A DNA stretch of 64,000 bases from Psychroflexus tropicus DSM 15496 (lineage in GTDB: Bacteria; Bacteroidota; Bacteroidia; Flavobacteriales; Flavobacteriaceae). Every line of letters begins with the position of its first letter. The first letter of the stretch is position 1. The position numbers and the translations under genes are program-made. Under the pieces are notes generated by a model, which ran no database searches, was not told the origin of the DNA, and worked only from the letters and a program-made list of their open reading frames with translations. Where the stretch lies: NCBI RefSeq assembly GCF_000378765.1, contig NZ_KB905346.1, positions 62,001 through 126,000 on the forward strand, given 5' to 3'. Of the stretch, positions 7,595-15,991 are shown one piece after another.

Positions 7595-8911
7595 ATGAGT
7601 ACGGAAACACTACCTTATACCCCTTATAAAGTCAAAGATATTACTTTGGCAGAGTGGGGACGACGAGAAATAGAGCTGGCAGAGTCTGAGATGCCTGGAT
7701 TGATGGCCTTAAGAGAGGAATTTGGAGAAGAAAAGCCGCTTAAGGGTGCTCGCATTGCTGGTTGTTTGCATATGACTATTCAAACTGCTGTCTTAATAGA
7801 AACTCTTGTAGAATTGGGTGCTGAGGTCACGTGGAGTTCTTGTAATATATTTTCAACTCAAGATCACGCTGCTGCAGCCATTGCAGAAGCAGGTGTTGCA
7901 GTTTATGCCTGGAAAGGAATGACAGAGGAAGAGTTTAACTGGTGTATCGAGCAAACCTTATTTTTTGGAGAAGACCGAAAGCCATTAAATATGATTTTGG
8001 ATGATGGAGGAGATTTAACCAATATGGTGTTAGATGAATATCCAGAATTGGCAGAAGCAATCAAAGGTCTTTCAGAAGAAACCACTACAGGTGTTCATAG
8101 GCTCTATGAGCGAATGAAAAACGGAACGCTTCCAATGCCTGCTATCAATGTAAATGACAGTGTCACAAAATCAAAATTCGATAATAAATACGGTTGTAGA
8201 GAAAGTGCAGTAGATGCGATAAGAAGAGCTACAGACTTAATGCTAGCTGGAAAGCGGGTTGTTGTTTGCGGATATGGAGATGTGGGTAAAGGGACAGCAG
8301 CATCTTTTAAAGGAGCTGGATCTATTGTTACTATTACAGAGATCGATCCTATTTGTGCATTGCAGGCTGCTATGGATGGATTTGAAGTGAAGCGATTAGA
8401 AACTGTAGCCCCAACTGCTGATATTGTTATAACCACGACGGGAAATAAAGATATTATTAGAGGTGAGCACTTTGAAGCTTTTAAAGACAAAACTTTGGTG
8501 TGTAATATTGGTCATTTTGATAATGAAATTGATGTTGCCTGGTTAAAACAGAATCATGGAAGTACTAGGGTTGAGATTAAGCCTCAGGTTGATAAATACA
8601 CCATTGATGGAAAGGATATTATCCTTCTTGCAGAGGGTAGACTTGTAAATCTCGGTTGTGCAACTGGGCATCCAAGTTTTGTGATGAGTAACTCCTTCAC
8701 CAACCAAACTTTGGCACAGATGGAGCTATGGCAAAACACAGATAAATACAAAAATGAAGTATATATGTTGCCTAAACATTTAGATGAAAAAGTTGCTAAA
8801 CTTCATTTAGAACGTATTGGAGTTGAATTGACTGAACTTAAGAAAGATCAGGCTGACTATATTGGTGTAAAAGCTGAAGGTCCATTCAAACCAGAATACT
8901 ACAGGTACTAA
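7595..8911 (+). CDS. ahcY: Adenosylhomocysteinase (S-adenosyl-L-homocysteine hydrolase)
   Basis: Reversibly hydrolyses S-adenosylhomocysteine to adenosine and homocysteine, clearing the inhibitor left by methyl transfer; cytosolic tetramer with tightly bound NAD. Length 438 is typical. N-terminal substrate motifs include [16 protein letters not shown] (about residues 52-67) and [15 protein letters not shown]. The NAD-binding loop is [11 protein letters not shown], near 221-231, and the C-terminal tail PEYYRY is the conserved end that reaches into the neighbouring subunit. It is a single-gene unit with a consensus promoter and a strong terminator. Confidence 0.99.
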   Translation: MSTETLPYTPYKVKDITLAEWGRREIELAESEMPGLMALREEFGEEKPLKGARIAGCLHMTIQTAVLIETLVELGAEVTWSSCNIFSTQDHAAAAIAEAGVAVYAWKGMTEEEFNWCIEQTLFFGEDRKPLNMILDDGGDLTNMVLDEYPELAEAIKGLSEETTTGVHRLYERMKNGTLPMPAINVNDSVTKSKFDNKYGCRESAVDAIRRATDLMLAGKRVVVCGYGDVGKGTAASFKGAGSIVTITEIDPICALQAAMDGFEVKRLETVAPTADIVITTTGNKDIIRGEHFEAFKDKTLVCNIGHFDNEIDVAWLKQNHGSTRVEIKPQVDKYTIDGKDIILLAEGRLVNLGCATGHPSFVMSNSFTNQTLAQMELWQNTDKYKNEVYMLPKHLDEKVAKLHLERIGVELTELKKDQADYIGVKAEGPFKPEYYRY

Positions 8912-8935
8912 TTGATGATACCACAATTTTTAAAA

Positions 8936-8965
8936 AACCAAGTCTGTTGAAGACTTGGTTTTTTT
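8936..8965 (+). terminator. Intrinsic terminator of ahcY
   Basis: Stem AACCAAGTC (8936-8944) pairs with GACTTGGTT (8952-8960), 7-base loop, followed by a run of T to 8965. It lies 25 bases after the ahcY stop. Confidence 0.92.
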
Positions 8966-9082
8966 CATTTAACATCAATTTAAATTAAAATACAACCATA
9001 GGCTAATTAAAAAACCGGGCTTTGAGTTATGTTATTGGCTAGCTGTGCCGTAACTAAAATTTTCAACTCGAGCTGAAACCAT

Positions 9083-9090
9083 TATCTTTG
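9083..9090 (+). promoter_or_regulatory. -7 promoter element for mpl
   Basis: TATCTTTG matches TAnnTTTG exactly and ends 18 bases before the mpl ATG. The rest of the 197-base spacer after the ahcY terminator shows no gene or repeat. Confidence 0.6.
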
Positions 9091-9108
9091 AATTAAATTA
9101 AAATAAAC

Positions 9109-10464
9109 ATGCATTTACATTTTATAGCAATAGGAGGCAGTGCCATGCATAATCTTGCTTTAGCACTTCATGAGAAAGGAGATACCATTACAGGTAGTGA
9201 TGATGAAATATTTGAACCTTCCAGATCCAGATTGCAAAAAAAAGGCCTACTTCCAGATCAGATGGGTTGGTTTCCCGAGAAACTGTCCTCAGATATCGAT
9301 GCTGTGATCTTAGGTATGCATGCTAAGGCAAACAATCCAGAGCTTATAAAAGCTAAAGAATTAGGCTTGAAAATTTACTCATATCCTGAGTATCTCTATG
9401 AGCATTCCAAAAAGAAAACAAGGGTGGTTATTGGTGGTTCCCACGGAAAAACAACCATTACGGCAATGGTTTTGCATGTCATGCACTACCATAGTAAAGA
9501 AGTAGATTACATGGTTGGAGCACAGCTAGAGGGTTTTGACACCATGGTCCACCTTACAGAAGAAAATGATTTTATTTTATTAGAGGGAGATGAGTATTTA
9601 AGCTCTGCACTCGATCGTAGGCCGAAGTTCCATCTTTATGAGCCTAATATCGCTTTACTAAGTGGTATAGCCTGGGATCACATCAATGTATTTCCAACTT
9701 TTGAAAATTATGTGGAGCAATTTGAAATATTCCTGGACAGCATGACCAATGGTAGTACATTAGTTTATAATGAAGAAGACGACATCTTAAGTCAGTTGGC
9801 TCAAGATGCTAAAAAGCCAACTCGAAAACACGCCTATTCAACCCCTGCACATTTCATAGAAGATGGTGAAACTTATCTGGAAACCGATGAAGGTCCAATG
9901 CCTGTAGAAGTATTCGGAAAGCATAATCTTCAAAATATAGCTGGAGCTAAATGGATTTCACAGCATATGGGTGTAGATGAGGATGATTTCTATGAAGCTA
10001 TTACCTCATTCAAAGGTGCTTCCAAACGATTGGAACACATCGCTCAGTCTGAAAAGGCAACCGTATTTAAAGACTACGCCCATTCACCGTCCAAGGTCTT
10101 GGCAACAACTAAAGCTGTAAAAGCTCAATTTCCATCTAAAATCTTACTGGCCTGTTTGGAACTTCATACGTACAGTAGTTTGAATGTAGAATTTCTTGCA
10201 GAATATAAAGAAGCTTTGAATGCCGCAGACGAAGCTGTCGTGTTTTATTCTCCAAAAGCTCTAGAGATTAAGCAGCTGGAAAGCATTACAGAAGATCAAA
10301 TATTTGAGGCATTTGGAAGAAAGGACTTAAAAGTTTTTACAGACCCAAAGGCTTTTCAAGACTTTTTGAAATCTAAAACCTATATGGACCATGTTCTTTT
10401 ATTAATGAGTTCTGGAAATTATGGAGGCCTTGACTTTACTGAAGTTGAAAACTGGATTCAGTAG
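9109..10464 (+). CDS. mpl: UDP-N-acetylmuramate:L-alanyl-gamma-D-glutamyl-meso-diaminopimelate ligase
   Basis: Mur ligase-family enzyme that reattaches the tripeptide salvaged from old peptidoglycan to UDP-MurNAc, using ATP, in the cytosol. The N-terminal Rossmann motif AIGGSAMHNLALAL (about residues 7-20) is of the Mpl type. The ATP loop is GGSHGKTTITAMV (about 109-121) and the central motif is LEGDEYLSSALDRRPKF (about 159-175). The late DYAHSP (about 324-329) is the third Mur signature. The length of 451 matches Mpl. MurC is the nearest alternative, but MurC is usually found in the dcw cluster. It ends 6 bases from the convergent PaiB-like gene with no hairpin between them. Confidence 0.9.
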   Translation: MHLHFIAIGGSAMHNLALALHEKGDTITGSDDEIFEPSRSRLQKKGLLPDQMGWFPEKLSSDIDAVILGMHAKANNPELIKAKELGLKIYSYPEYLYEHSKKKTRVVIGGSHGKTTITAMVLHVMHYHSKEVDYMVGAQLEGFDTMVHLTEENDFILLEGDEYLSSALDRRPKFHLYEPNIALLSGIAWDHINVFPTFENYVEQFEIFLDSMTNGSTLVYNEEDDILSQLAQDAKKPTRKHAYSTPAHFIEDGETYLETDEGPMPVEVFGKHNLQNIAGAKWISQHMGVDEDDFYEAITSFKGASKRLEHIAQSEKATVFKDYAHSPSKVLATTKAVKAQFPSKILLACLELHTYSSLNVEFLAEYKEALNAADEAVVFYSPKALEIKQLESITEDQIFEAFGRKDLKVFTDPKAFQDFLKSKTYMDHVLLLMSSGNYGGLDFTEVENWIQ

Positions 10465-10470
10465 GGTTAA

Positions 10471-11052
10471 TTATTTTTTTTCCAATTGATTTAAAAGCCA
10501 GTTCATTCTGGCTTTTTGAGTTTTAGAAAACAGGTCCTTAGCCTTTTCAAAATGATGCTGAGACTTATCTTGACTCATCTTGAATCGACCATTTACATCT
10601 TCAATTTTTACTTCAAGGCCCTGGATAAAATGTTTTAATTGATCAATCTTAGGATGGTCCTTGGTTAATTCAAAAGCATCATCAAATCTTGATGTCATCT
10701 CAACTAAACTGCTAACAAGCCTGTTTTCATCAACAAATCTTGCCTGTCCTTTGATATGTACCTTTGCAAAATTGAAAGTAGGAAGTTCATCAGTGTCAAA
10801 TGCAGCAGGCGAAATATAACTATCTCCACCATGAAAGACCAGCTCTACTTTAGATAAATGGAGATGCTGAAACTGGGGGTTGTCTTTATTAATATGCCCT
10901 AAAAGTCTGTCCTCTTCAATAATAAAAGGGATGTGCGAAGTAAATAGTTCACTATTGTAAGTTGTGATGAGGGTCGCTAGTGGGAACTGTTCAATAAAAC
11001 GTTTTAAAGTGTCCCAGCTATTGTTAGTGAAGTGATCTGGAAGATAACTCAT
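10471..11052 (-). CDS. FMN-binding PaiB-like protein
   Basis: 193-residue protein of the PaiB / FMN-binding split-barrel family. The first half shows the barrel-like PLATLITTYNSELFTSHIPFI (first 20 residues of the segment near 25-44 are diagnostic) and GHINKDNPQFQHL, and the second half shows VKIHIKGQARFVD-like strands followed by a helical tail (MSQDKSQHHFEKA). Bacillus PaiB represses sporulation and protease genes, so databases call these negative transcriptional regulators. Here there is no helix-turn-helix visible, and a flavin or haem-binding enzyme role is equally possible. A consensus -7 box lies 25 bases upstream. Confidence 0.82.
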   Translation of the reverse strand: MSYLPDHFTNNSWDTLKRFIEQFPLATLITTYNSELFTSHIPFIIEEDRLLGHINKDNPQFQHLHLSKVELVFHGGDSYISPAAFDTDELPTFNFAKVHIKGQARFVDENRLVSSLVEMTSRFDDAFELTKDHPKIDQLKHFIQGLEVKIEDVNGRFKMSQDKSQHHFEKAKDLFSKTQKARMNWLLNQLEKK

Positions 11053-11077
11053 AGGTTAATTTTGACTGAATGAGCTT

Positions 11078-11085
11078 CAAATTTA
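11078..11085 (-). promoter_or_regulatory. -7 promoter element for the PaiB-like gene
   Basis: TAAATTTG on the minus strand, exact TAnnTTTG match, 25 bases upstream of the ATG at 11052. Confidence 0.5.
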
Positions 11086-11177
11086 CAATCAAATCGGCTT
11101 TGGTGTATGTCGAGGGCCCATTATTTTATGCTGTCATCAATCCATCTTTAATTATATTTATAGAAATATTGGTAAGC

Positions 11178-11876
11178 ATGACTACTTCATCCAAAGCGTT
11201 CAGTATCAAAGACTGGGCAGAAGACGATAGGCCGAGGGAAAAACTGATTCATAAAGGGAAATCCAGCCTTAGTAACGCGGAGTTATTAGCTATACTCATA
11301 GGTTCTGGCAATAGAGAAGAGAGCGCTGTAGAGCTTTGTAAGCGTATTTTACATGCCTCAGACAAGAGTTTACATAAGTTAGCCAAATTCAACCTTAAAG
11401 AGTTGCAAAAATTCAAAGGTATTGGAGAAGCAAAAGCTATAAGTATCATAGCAGCTCTGGAACTTGGGAGTAGGAGAGGGGCAGAACCCCATGAGGAACT
11501 TTCAAAAATCACATCAAGTCAGGATGTTTTTCAAATCATGCGGCCCTTCTTGGGAGATTTGGATCATGAACAGTTTTGGATCTTAATGCTCAACAATTCC
11601 AATAAAATCATTTATAAATTTCCTCTCAGTAAAGGTGGGATTACAGCAACCATGGTGGATACTCGCTTGGTATTTAAAAGCGCTCTGTCTCAAGGGGCAA
11701 CCTCACTTATATTAGTACACAACCACCCTTCCGGCACTTTACAGCCTAGCAGGGCCGATAAAACAATTACCCAAAAAATAAAAAGCGCAGGAGAACTGCT
11801 GGACATTAAAGTCCTGGATCACCTTATTGTGACAGAAAAAACTTACTTTAGCTTCGCTGATGAAAGCCTACTTTAA
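11178..11876 (+). CDS. radC: RadC family JAB-domain protein
   Basis: RadC-type protein with an N-terminal helix-hairpin-helix-like part (SLSNAELLAILIGSG, then GIGEAKAISIIAALELG) and a C-terminal JAB/MPN metalloprotease-like domain whose zinc motif HNHPSG is near residue 187. Its role is unsettled; the old link to DNA repair in E. coli was withdrawn, and it is often treated as a DNA-metabolism protein. The open frame continues upstream to ATG 11070, but the extra 36 residues do not resemble RadC, and the family start (SIKDWAEDDRPREKL) fits ATG 11178, giving 232 residues. It leads a tight row: the next gene starts 3 bases after its stop. Confidence 0.93.
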   Translation: MTTSSKAFSIKDWAEDDRPREKLIHKGKSSLSNAELLAILIGSGNREESAVELCKRILHASDKSLHKLAKFNLKELQKFKGIGEAKAISIIAALELGSRRGAEPHEELSKITSSQDVFQIMRPFLGDLDHEQFWILMLNNSNKIIYKFPLSKGGITATMVDTRLVFKSALSQGATSLILVHNHPSGTLQPSRADKTITQKIKSAGELLDIKVLDHLIVTEKTYFSFADESLL

Positions 11877-11879
11877 GTT

Positions 11880-13163
11880 ATGGAATTACTGGTTTATATC
11901 CCAAAACAAACCCCTAGAATTAATTATATCTTTAGACACATTTGTGGAAGGATTTTAGGTTTTAAAGTAAAATTCACTTCAAAAGTAGAAGATTTTATAG
12001 CCTTTGAAGGGGTGAAGTTTTCTTACGCTAAAAAAAAGTTAGGTAATGAAGTTTTTGTACAAAAGTTTGGTTTGCTAGAAGAGCTTGGTATCAATGATTT
12101 AAACTTTAGTATGGATTTGTGGGAGGAGGTGCCGTGCTTTTTTAGAGTTTCTTCAGAAAGTGATATTCCCTTCGATATCTTTTCGGCTTCTTTCTATTTA
12201 GTAACTCGCTATGAAGAGTACCAGCCTCATGTAAAAAATGATGTAGATTCCTATCCTATTGAAGAGAGCCTAGCCTCCCAACACGACTTTTTGAGAACAC
12301 CCGTAGTCGATATATGGGCTTATAAGTTAAAGGAGATTCTTGAAAATAAATTTTCTGACCTCAAATTCCCTCAAAAACGCTTCAGCAGTCACTTTTTTAT
12401 TGCAGTACCCAAAGCCTTTAAGTATAGGCACAACGGATTCGTGAGATTTATAGGCGCTTCTTTAAGAGATGCGTTCCAGTTAGATATTAAATCCTTATTT
12501 GAACGTTTTAAAACCATGCTTAGGCTCCAAAAAGATCCTTATGATGTATATGATGAGGTCATCAGTTTTGCTAAAAGTAACACATTACAATTAGATTTTT
12601 TCTTCCAGTTGAGTAACTATTCACGTTACTCCAAAAGCATAAGCTACAATAAACGGATATATCATAAACTGATTAAATCCATGGGGGATTACGGAGAGCT
12701 TGGGCTTTTGCCTGGCTTTGAATCTCTTTATAGCATTGAAATTCTTAAAAAAGAGAAAAAACGCTGGGAAGGGATTGTTAATAGAAGTTTGTCTAAGGCT
12801 TTGATCAAAAACTACCATCTGAATTTTCCTGATGCTTATCTGAATTTCAACAAGTTGGAAATCGAAGAAGATTATTCAATGGGCTACCAGAGGAATATTG
12901 GTTTTAGAGCAGGAACTTGTACAGCATTTCAATTTTATGACCTCAACCTTGAGCAAGTTTCTGGGTTGGTCATTAAACCATACGTCCTAAATTCTAATGT
13001 TTTGAAGGGTAAAGACATTTACAAACAGATTGAAGAGCTAAAAACTTTAAAATCTTCTGTAAAGTCTGTTAACGGTCGGATGAATTTCGTGTTTGAAAAC
13101 TCAGATTTTGAAAATAGCGAGCATAAAAATGCCATATTTGCAATGATGAAAGAAATGTTATAA
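11880..13163 (+). CDS. Polysaccharide deacetylase-like protein, apparently inactive (DUF7033 type)
   Basis: 427-residue cytosolic-looking protein. It resembles a flavobacterial family with an N-terminal domain of unknown function (DUF7033, about residues 1-150) and a C-terminal polysaccharide deacetylase-like domain (about 165-400). Active relatives, as I recall them, carry an Asp-x-Asp in the first strand and a G-x-H-P motif later. Here the first strand reads FIAVPKAFKY (A175 and P177 instead of Asp) and the later motif is GLLPGF (L277 instead of His). The conserved GFRAGTCTAFQFYDL segment is kept. This suggests a fold without metal chemistry. It lies between radC and yjjG with 3 and 0 spacer bases, so it is likely co-transcribed. 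Confidence 0.7.
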   Translation: MELLVYIPKQTPRINYIFRHICGRILGFKVKFTSKVEDFIAFEGVKFSYAKKKLGNEVFVQKFGLLEELGINDLNFSMDLWEEVPCFFRVSSESDIPFDIFSASFYLVTRYEEYQPHVKNDVDSYPIEESLASQHDFLRTPVVDIWAYKLKEILENKFSDLKFPQKRFSSHFFIAVPKAFKYRHNGFVRFIGASLRDAFQLDIKSLFERFKTMLRLQKDPYDVYDEVISFAKSNTLQLDFFFQLSNYSRYSKSISYNKRIYHKLIKSMGDYGELGLLPGFESLYSIEILKKEKKRWEGIVNRSLSKALIKNYHLNFPDAYLNFNKLEIEEDYSMGYQRNIGFRAGTCTAFQFYDLNLEQVSGLVIKPYVLNSNVLKGKDIYKQIEELKTLKSSVKSVNGRMNFVFENSDFENSEHKNAIFAMMKEML

Positions 13164-13838
13164 ATGAAAGAGATTACAGATATATTTTTTGATTTAGACC
13201 ACACGCTATGGGATTTTGATAAAAACTCCGAACTTACTTTTAAAAGAATTTTCTCAGATTACAACATAGAAATTCCACTTCAGGAATTTCTCGAAGTCTA
13301 TTTGCCGGTCAATAGAAAATACTGGAGAATGTTTAGAGAAGGTAAGATAGAGCAGAAAAACTTAAGGTTTCAAAGGCTTAATGAAGTATTTGAAACTTTG
13401 AACTATAGAACCTCAGATCAAATGATAGATCTTCTCTCTCAGGCGTATATTGATAATCTATCCAATCATACCCATCTTTTCCCTAATACTTTTCCGGTAT
13501 TGGATTACCTAAAAACTAATTATAAACTCCATATTATCACTAACGGCTTTTATGATGTTCAACACAAGAAATTAGGGAACTCAAAATTATCCCCCTATTT
13601 CCATACGATCACTACTTCTGAGGATGCTGGTGTAAAAAAACCCAATAGAATTATTTTTGAATATGCTTTAGATTTAGCTAAAACAAAATCCAACAGTAGC
13701 CTCATGATAGGAGATAACCTTGAAGCTGATGTTGAAGGAGCTAAAGCTTTTGGCATGGAAGCTATATTTTTTGGTAAAGATGATAATTATAAAGGTTTAC
13801 AAATACAGGATTTAAAAGAACTTAAAATAATTTTATAA
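13164..13838 (+). CDS. YjjG-type noncanonical pyrimidine nucleotidase (HAD family)
   Basis: Haloacid dehalogenase-family 5'-nucleotidase, 224 residues. YjjG enzymes remove phosphate from noncanonical pyrimidine nucleotides. All four HAD motifs are visible: FFDLDHTLWDFD (about residues 8-19, nucleophile and acid Asp), IITNGF (about 124-129), the Lys in GVKKPNRIIFEYAL (about 152-165), and MIGDNLEADVEGAKAFG (about 176-192). The cap is helical (C1 type). It starts directly at the stop of the preceding gene (TAA then ATG) and runs directly into the next, so translation is probably coupled. Confidence 0.9.
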   Translation: MKEITDIFFDLDHTLWDFDKNSELTFKRIFSDYNIEIPLQEFLEVYLPVNRKYWRMFREGKIEQKNLRFQRLNEVFETLNYRTSDQMIDLLSQAYIDNLSNHTHLFPNTFPVLDYLKTNYKLHIITNGFYDVQHKKLGNSKLSPYFHTITTSEDAGVKKPNRIIFEYALDLAKTKSNSSLMIGDNLEADVEGAKAFGMEAIFFGKDDNYKGLQIQDLKELKIIL

Positions 13839-14624
13839 ATGAAAAAGACTAGTTTACTCTTAATTGCTTTACTCTGTTTTCAGTTGGCGAGCAGTCAGAC
13901 TTCAAATATTAATGCATTTGAGTATGTTATCATTCCCATGCAGTTTGATTTTCAAAGTGAACCCAATAAATATCAGCTTAATATCCTTTCTAGAGTCTTA
14001 TTAAAAGAGGAAGGGTTTAAGGTTTTTATGTCAACAGAAGAAAGACCTCTGGACTATAGAGGAAATACCTGTAAGCCTTTATTTTTTGAAGTGGAAGATA
14101 CAAGCGGGTATTTGAGTATTAGTGTTGTAGCCAGATTAAAAGACTGTTATGATAATGTGCTTTTCGAGTCTGAGGAGGGGAAAACAAAAATCAAAGATTT
14201 TAAAGAGGGTTACCAGGATGCTTTGAAGAAAGCCTTAAGCTCGTTGTCTGAAATGAATTACAGGTATAACTCCAGCTTAGAAAAATATCCAGAAAGGGAA
14301 AATGATCAACTAAGCCTTAACCCAGCCTCCTCTTCCGAAGACAAAGTAATCGAAAACGCTTACTCAGATAAAAGAGTTTATAAACTTGGAGGAAAAACTT
14401 ACTGGCTTGTAAGTGTTGATCAAGGAGATTACAAGCTACTTTCCAACTCTGGTAAAGTGAATTACGCGACCCTTTCTAAAGCAGATAAAGGAAGTTATAT
14501 TTTCAATTCTATATCCATCAGCGGAGCTGCCTATTTTGATGCAGAAGGTAATTTAAACGTAGAATATATGGATAAAGACCTAAACGAACTTCAGTACATG
14601 ACTTTTAAAGAAGTGAATCAATAA
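13839..14624 (+). CDS. Secreted or periplasmic protein of unknown function
   Basis: 261-residue protein with a signal peptide (MKKTSLLLIALLCFQLASSQ, cleavage expected after SSQ, typical of flavobacterial Sec substrates). No lipobox and no type IX sorting tail were seen. The mature part contains PMQFDFQSEPNKYQLNILSR-like text (PMQFDF near residue 33) seen in flavobacterial hypotheticals, then an alpha/beta region and a C-terminal half with repeated short strands (YKLGGKTYWLV, GKVNYATL). I do not recognise a function. It starts directly at the yjjG stop, and its last 7 bases overlap the end of convergent rarA. Confidence 0.8.
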   Translation: MKKTSLLLIALLCFQLASSQTSNINAFEYVIIPMQFDFQSEPNKYQLNILSRVLLKEEGFKVFMSTEERPLDYRGNTCKPLFFEVEDTSGYLSISVVARLKDCYDNVLFESEEGKTKIKDFKEGYQDALKKALSSLSEMNYRYNSSLEKYPERENDQLSLNPASSSEDKVIENAYSDKRVYKLGGKTYWLVSVDQGDYKLLSNSGKVNYATLSKADKGSYIFNSISISGAAYFDAEGNLNVEYMDKDLNELQYMTFKEVNQ

Positions 14625-15895
14625 TCATATTTACCAGTCCATTTTTCTTTCAAAAACTGCCTTAATTGGTCTTCTCTCTTATTATGCCCAGGTTCATAAA
14701 TCACCTTGTTTTTTAGATCTTCAGGCATAAATTCCGCCTGAGTAAAGTTATTTTGATAATTATGGGCGTACTTATAATTATCCCCGTAGCCTAGGTCTTT
14801 CATAAGCTTGGTTGGTGCATTTCTTATGGAAAGTGGTACGGACAAATCGCCCGTTTCTTTTACTATTGCTTGAGCCTCATTAATCGCTTGGTATGAGGCA
14901 TTACTTTTAGGTGAAGTAGCTAAGTAAATAACGCATTGACTCAAAATAATCCTTGCTTCTGGAAAACCAATGGTCGTTACTGCCTGAAATGTGTTATTAG
15001 CCATAATTAGGGCTGTTGGGTTAGCATTACCGATATCCTCACTAGCCAAAATTAATAGTCGTCTGGCTATAAATTTTACATCTTCACCACCTTCAATCAT
15101 TCTTGCCAACCAATATACTGCCGCATTTGGATCGCTACCTCTAATGGATTTGATAAACGCCGATATAATGTCATAATGCTGCTCACCAGTTTTATCATAT
15201 CGAGCAGTTTTTTGTTGTACTTTATCCTCTACCAAATCATCGGTAATTGAGATTGAATCTCCTTCTACTGAATTAACGACGAGTTCAAACATATTCAAAA
15301 GCTTTCTGGCATCGCCTCCACTCAACCTTAATAAAGAGGTAGTTTCTTTTAAATGGATTTCTTTTTTGGACAGGAAAGTATCTTTTTTAATAGCTCTGTC
15401 CAGTAGTTGGATAAGGTCTTCTTTTGAAAATTCATTCAATACGTAAACCTGGCATCTCGACAATAAAGCTGGTATTACCTCAAAGCTTGGATTTTCGGTT
15501 GTAGCACCAATAAGTGTAATCCAGCCTTGCTCAACCGCCCCCAATAAAGAATCTTGCTGAGATTTACTAAATCGGTGAATCTCATCTATAAATAAAATAG
15601 GGTTCTTCTTCTCAAATAAGCCTTGATCTTGTTTGGCTTTTTGTATGACTTCTCTCACCTCCTTTACACCGCTACTTATAGCCGATAAGGTGAAGAAATT
15701 GCGTTTGGTTTCCTTAGCTATTAAATTGGCTAGTGTGGTTTTACCAATCCCTGGTGGTCCCCATAAAATTAATGAGGGAACCATATCTCTTTTTATCATT
15801 TGAGAAATCGTACCCTGTTTTCCAACGAGATGTCCCTGACTTAAATAATCTGATAAGCTTTTAGGTCTTAATCTTTCCGCTAGTGGTGCTTTCAT
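14618..15895 (-). CDS. rarA: Replication-associated recombination protein A (AAA+ ATPase)
   Basis: AAA+ ATPase of the RarA/MgsA/WRNIP1 family that acts at stalled replication forks and at single-strand DNA ends. Length 425. Walker A is WGPPGIGKTTLA (about residues 44-55), Walker B is LFIDEIHRF (about 99-107), the sensor region is IGATTENPSFEV (about 129-140), and the arginine finger is in ALLSRC. The C-terminal half has the SIRGSDPNAAVYWLARM and LASEDIGNANP signatures of the tetramerisation domain. ATG at 15895 lies just 4 bases after a consensus -7 box, so the message is predicted to be leaderless. Confidence 0.97.
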   Translation of the reverse strand: MKAPLAERLRPKSLSDYLSQGHLVGKQGTISQMIKRDMVPSLILWGPPGIGKTTLANLIAKETKRNFFTLSAISSGVKEVREVIQKAKQDQGLFEKKNPILFIDEIHRFSKSQQDSLLGAVEQGWITLIGATTENPSFEVIPALLSRCQVYVLNEFSKEDLIQLLDRAIKKDTFLSKKEIHLKETTSLLRLSGGDARKLLNMFELVVNSVEGDSISITDDLVEDKVQQKTARYDKTGEQHYDIISAFIKSIRGSDPNAAVYWLARMIEGGEDVKFIARRLLILASEDIGNANPTALIMANNTFQAVTTIGFPEARIILSQCVIYLATSPKSNASYQAINEAQAIVKETGDLSVPLSIRNAPTKLMKDLGYGDNYKYAHNYQNNFTQAEFMPEDLKNKVIYEPGHNKREDQLRQFLKEKWTGKYDY

Positions 15896-15899
15896 GACC

Positions 15900-15907
15900 C
15901 AAAATTA
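15900..15907 (-). promoter_or_regulatory. -7 promoter element for rarA, predicted leaderless
   Basis: Minus-strand TAATTTTG matches TAnnTTTG exactly. Only 4 bases separate it from the rarA ATG, so transcription would start at or next to the start codon. The rhomboid gene on the other side has the same geometry. Confidence 0.55.
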
Positions 15908-15925
15908 GGAATTAATTTCCGACCT

Positions 15926-15973
15926 AAAGAATTGTCTGCGAATCTTGTTAGTAAGATTCGCAGACAATTCTTT
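15926..15973. repeat. Perfect 21-bp inverted repeat between rarA and rhomboid promoters
   Basis: Arms 15926-15946 and 15953-15973 are perfect reverse complements with a 6-base loop GTTAGT. On the plus strand the right arm runs into TTTTTT, so it looks like an intrinsic terminator for plus-strand transcription, yet no plus-strand gene ends here: both neighbours are transcribed away from it. It could be an operator for a dimeric regulator, a barrier to antisense transcription, or a copy of a dispersed palindrome. Confidence 0.9.
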
Positions 15974-15979
15974 TTTCTA

Positions 15980-15987
15980 TATTTTTG
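15980..15987 (+). promoter_or_regulatory. -7 promoter element for the rhomboid gene, predicted leaderless
   Basis: TATTTTTG, exact TAnnTTTG match, 4 bases before the ATG at 15992. The palindrome ends 6 bases upstream, so the position where a -33 element would bind is inside the palindrome. Confidence 0.5.
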
Positions 15988-15991
15988 GTAT

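Noticed and set aside
11070-11177. 36-residue N-terminal extension of RadC
   Set aside because: Upstream ATG exists, but the extension is unlike the family and part of it overlaps the PaiB-like promoter; ATG 11178 fits.
14618-14624. Overlap of a secreted-protein gene and rarA as a sign of frameshift
   Set aside because: A 7-base tail-to-tail overlap of two intact frames is common in compact genomes; both ends look natural.
15932-15991. Rhomboid start at TTG 15932
   Set aside because: It would translate the inside of the palindrome and lies upstream of the predicted transcription start; ATG 15992 is preferred.
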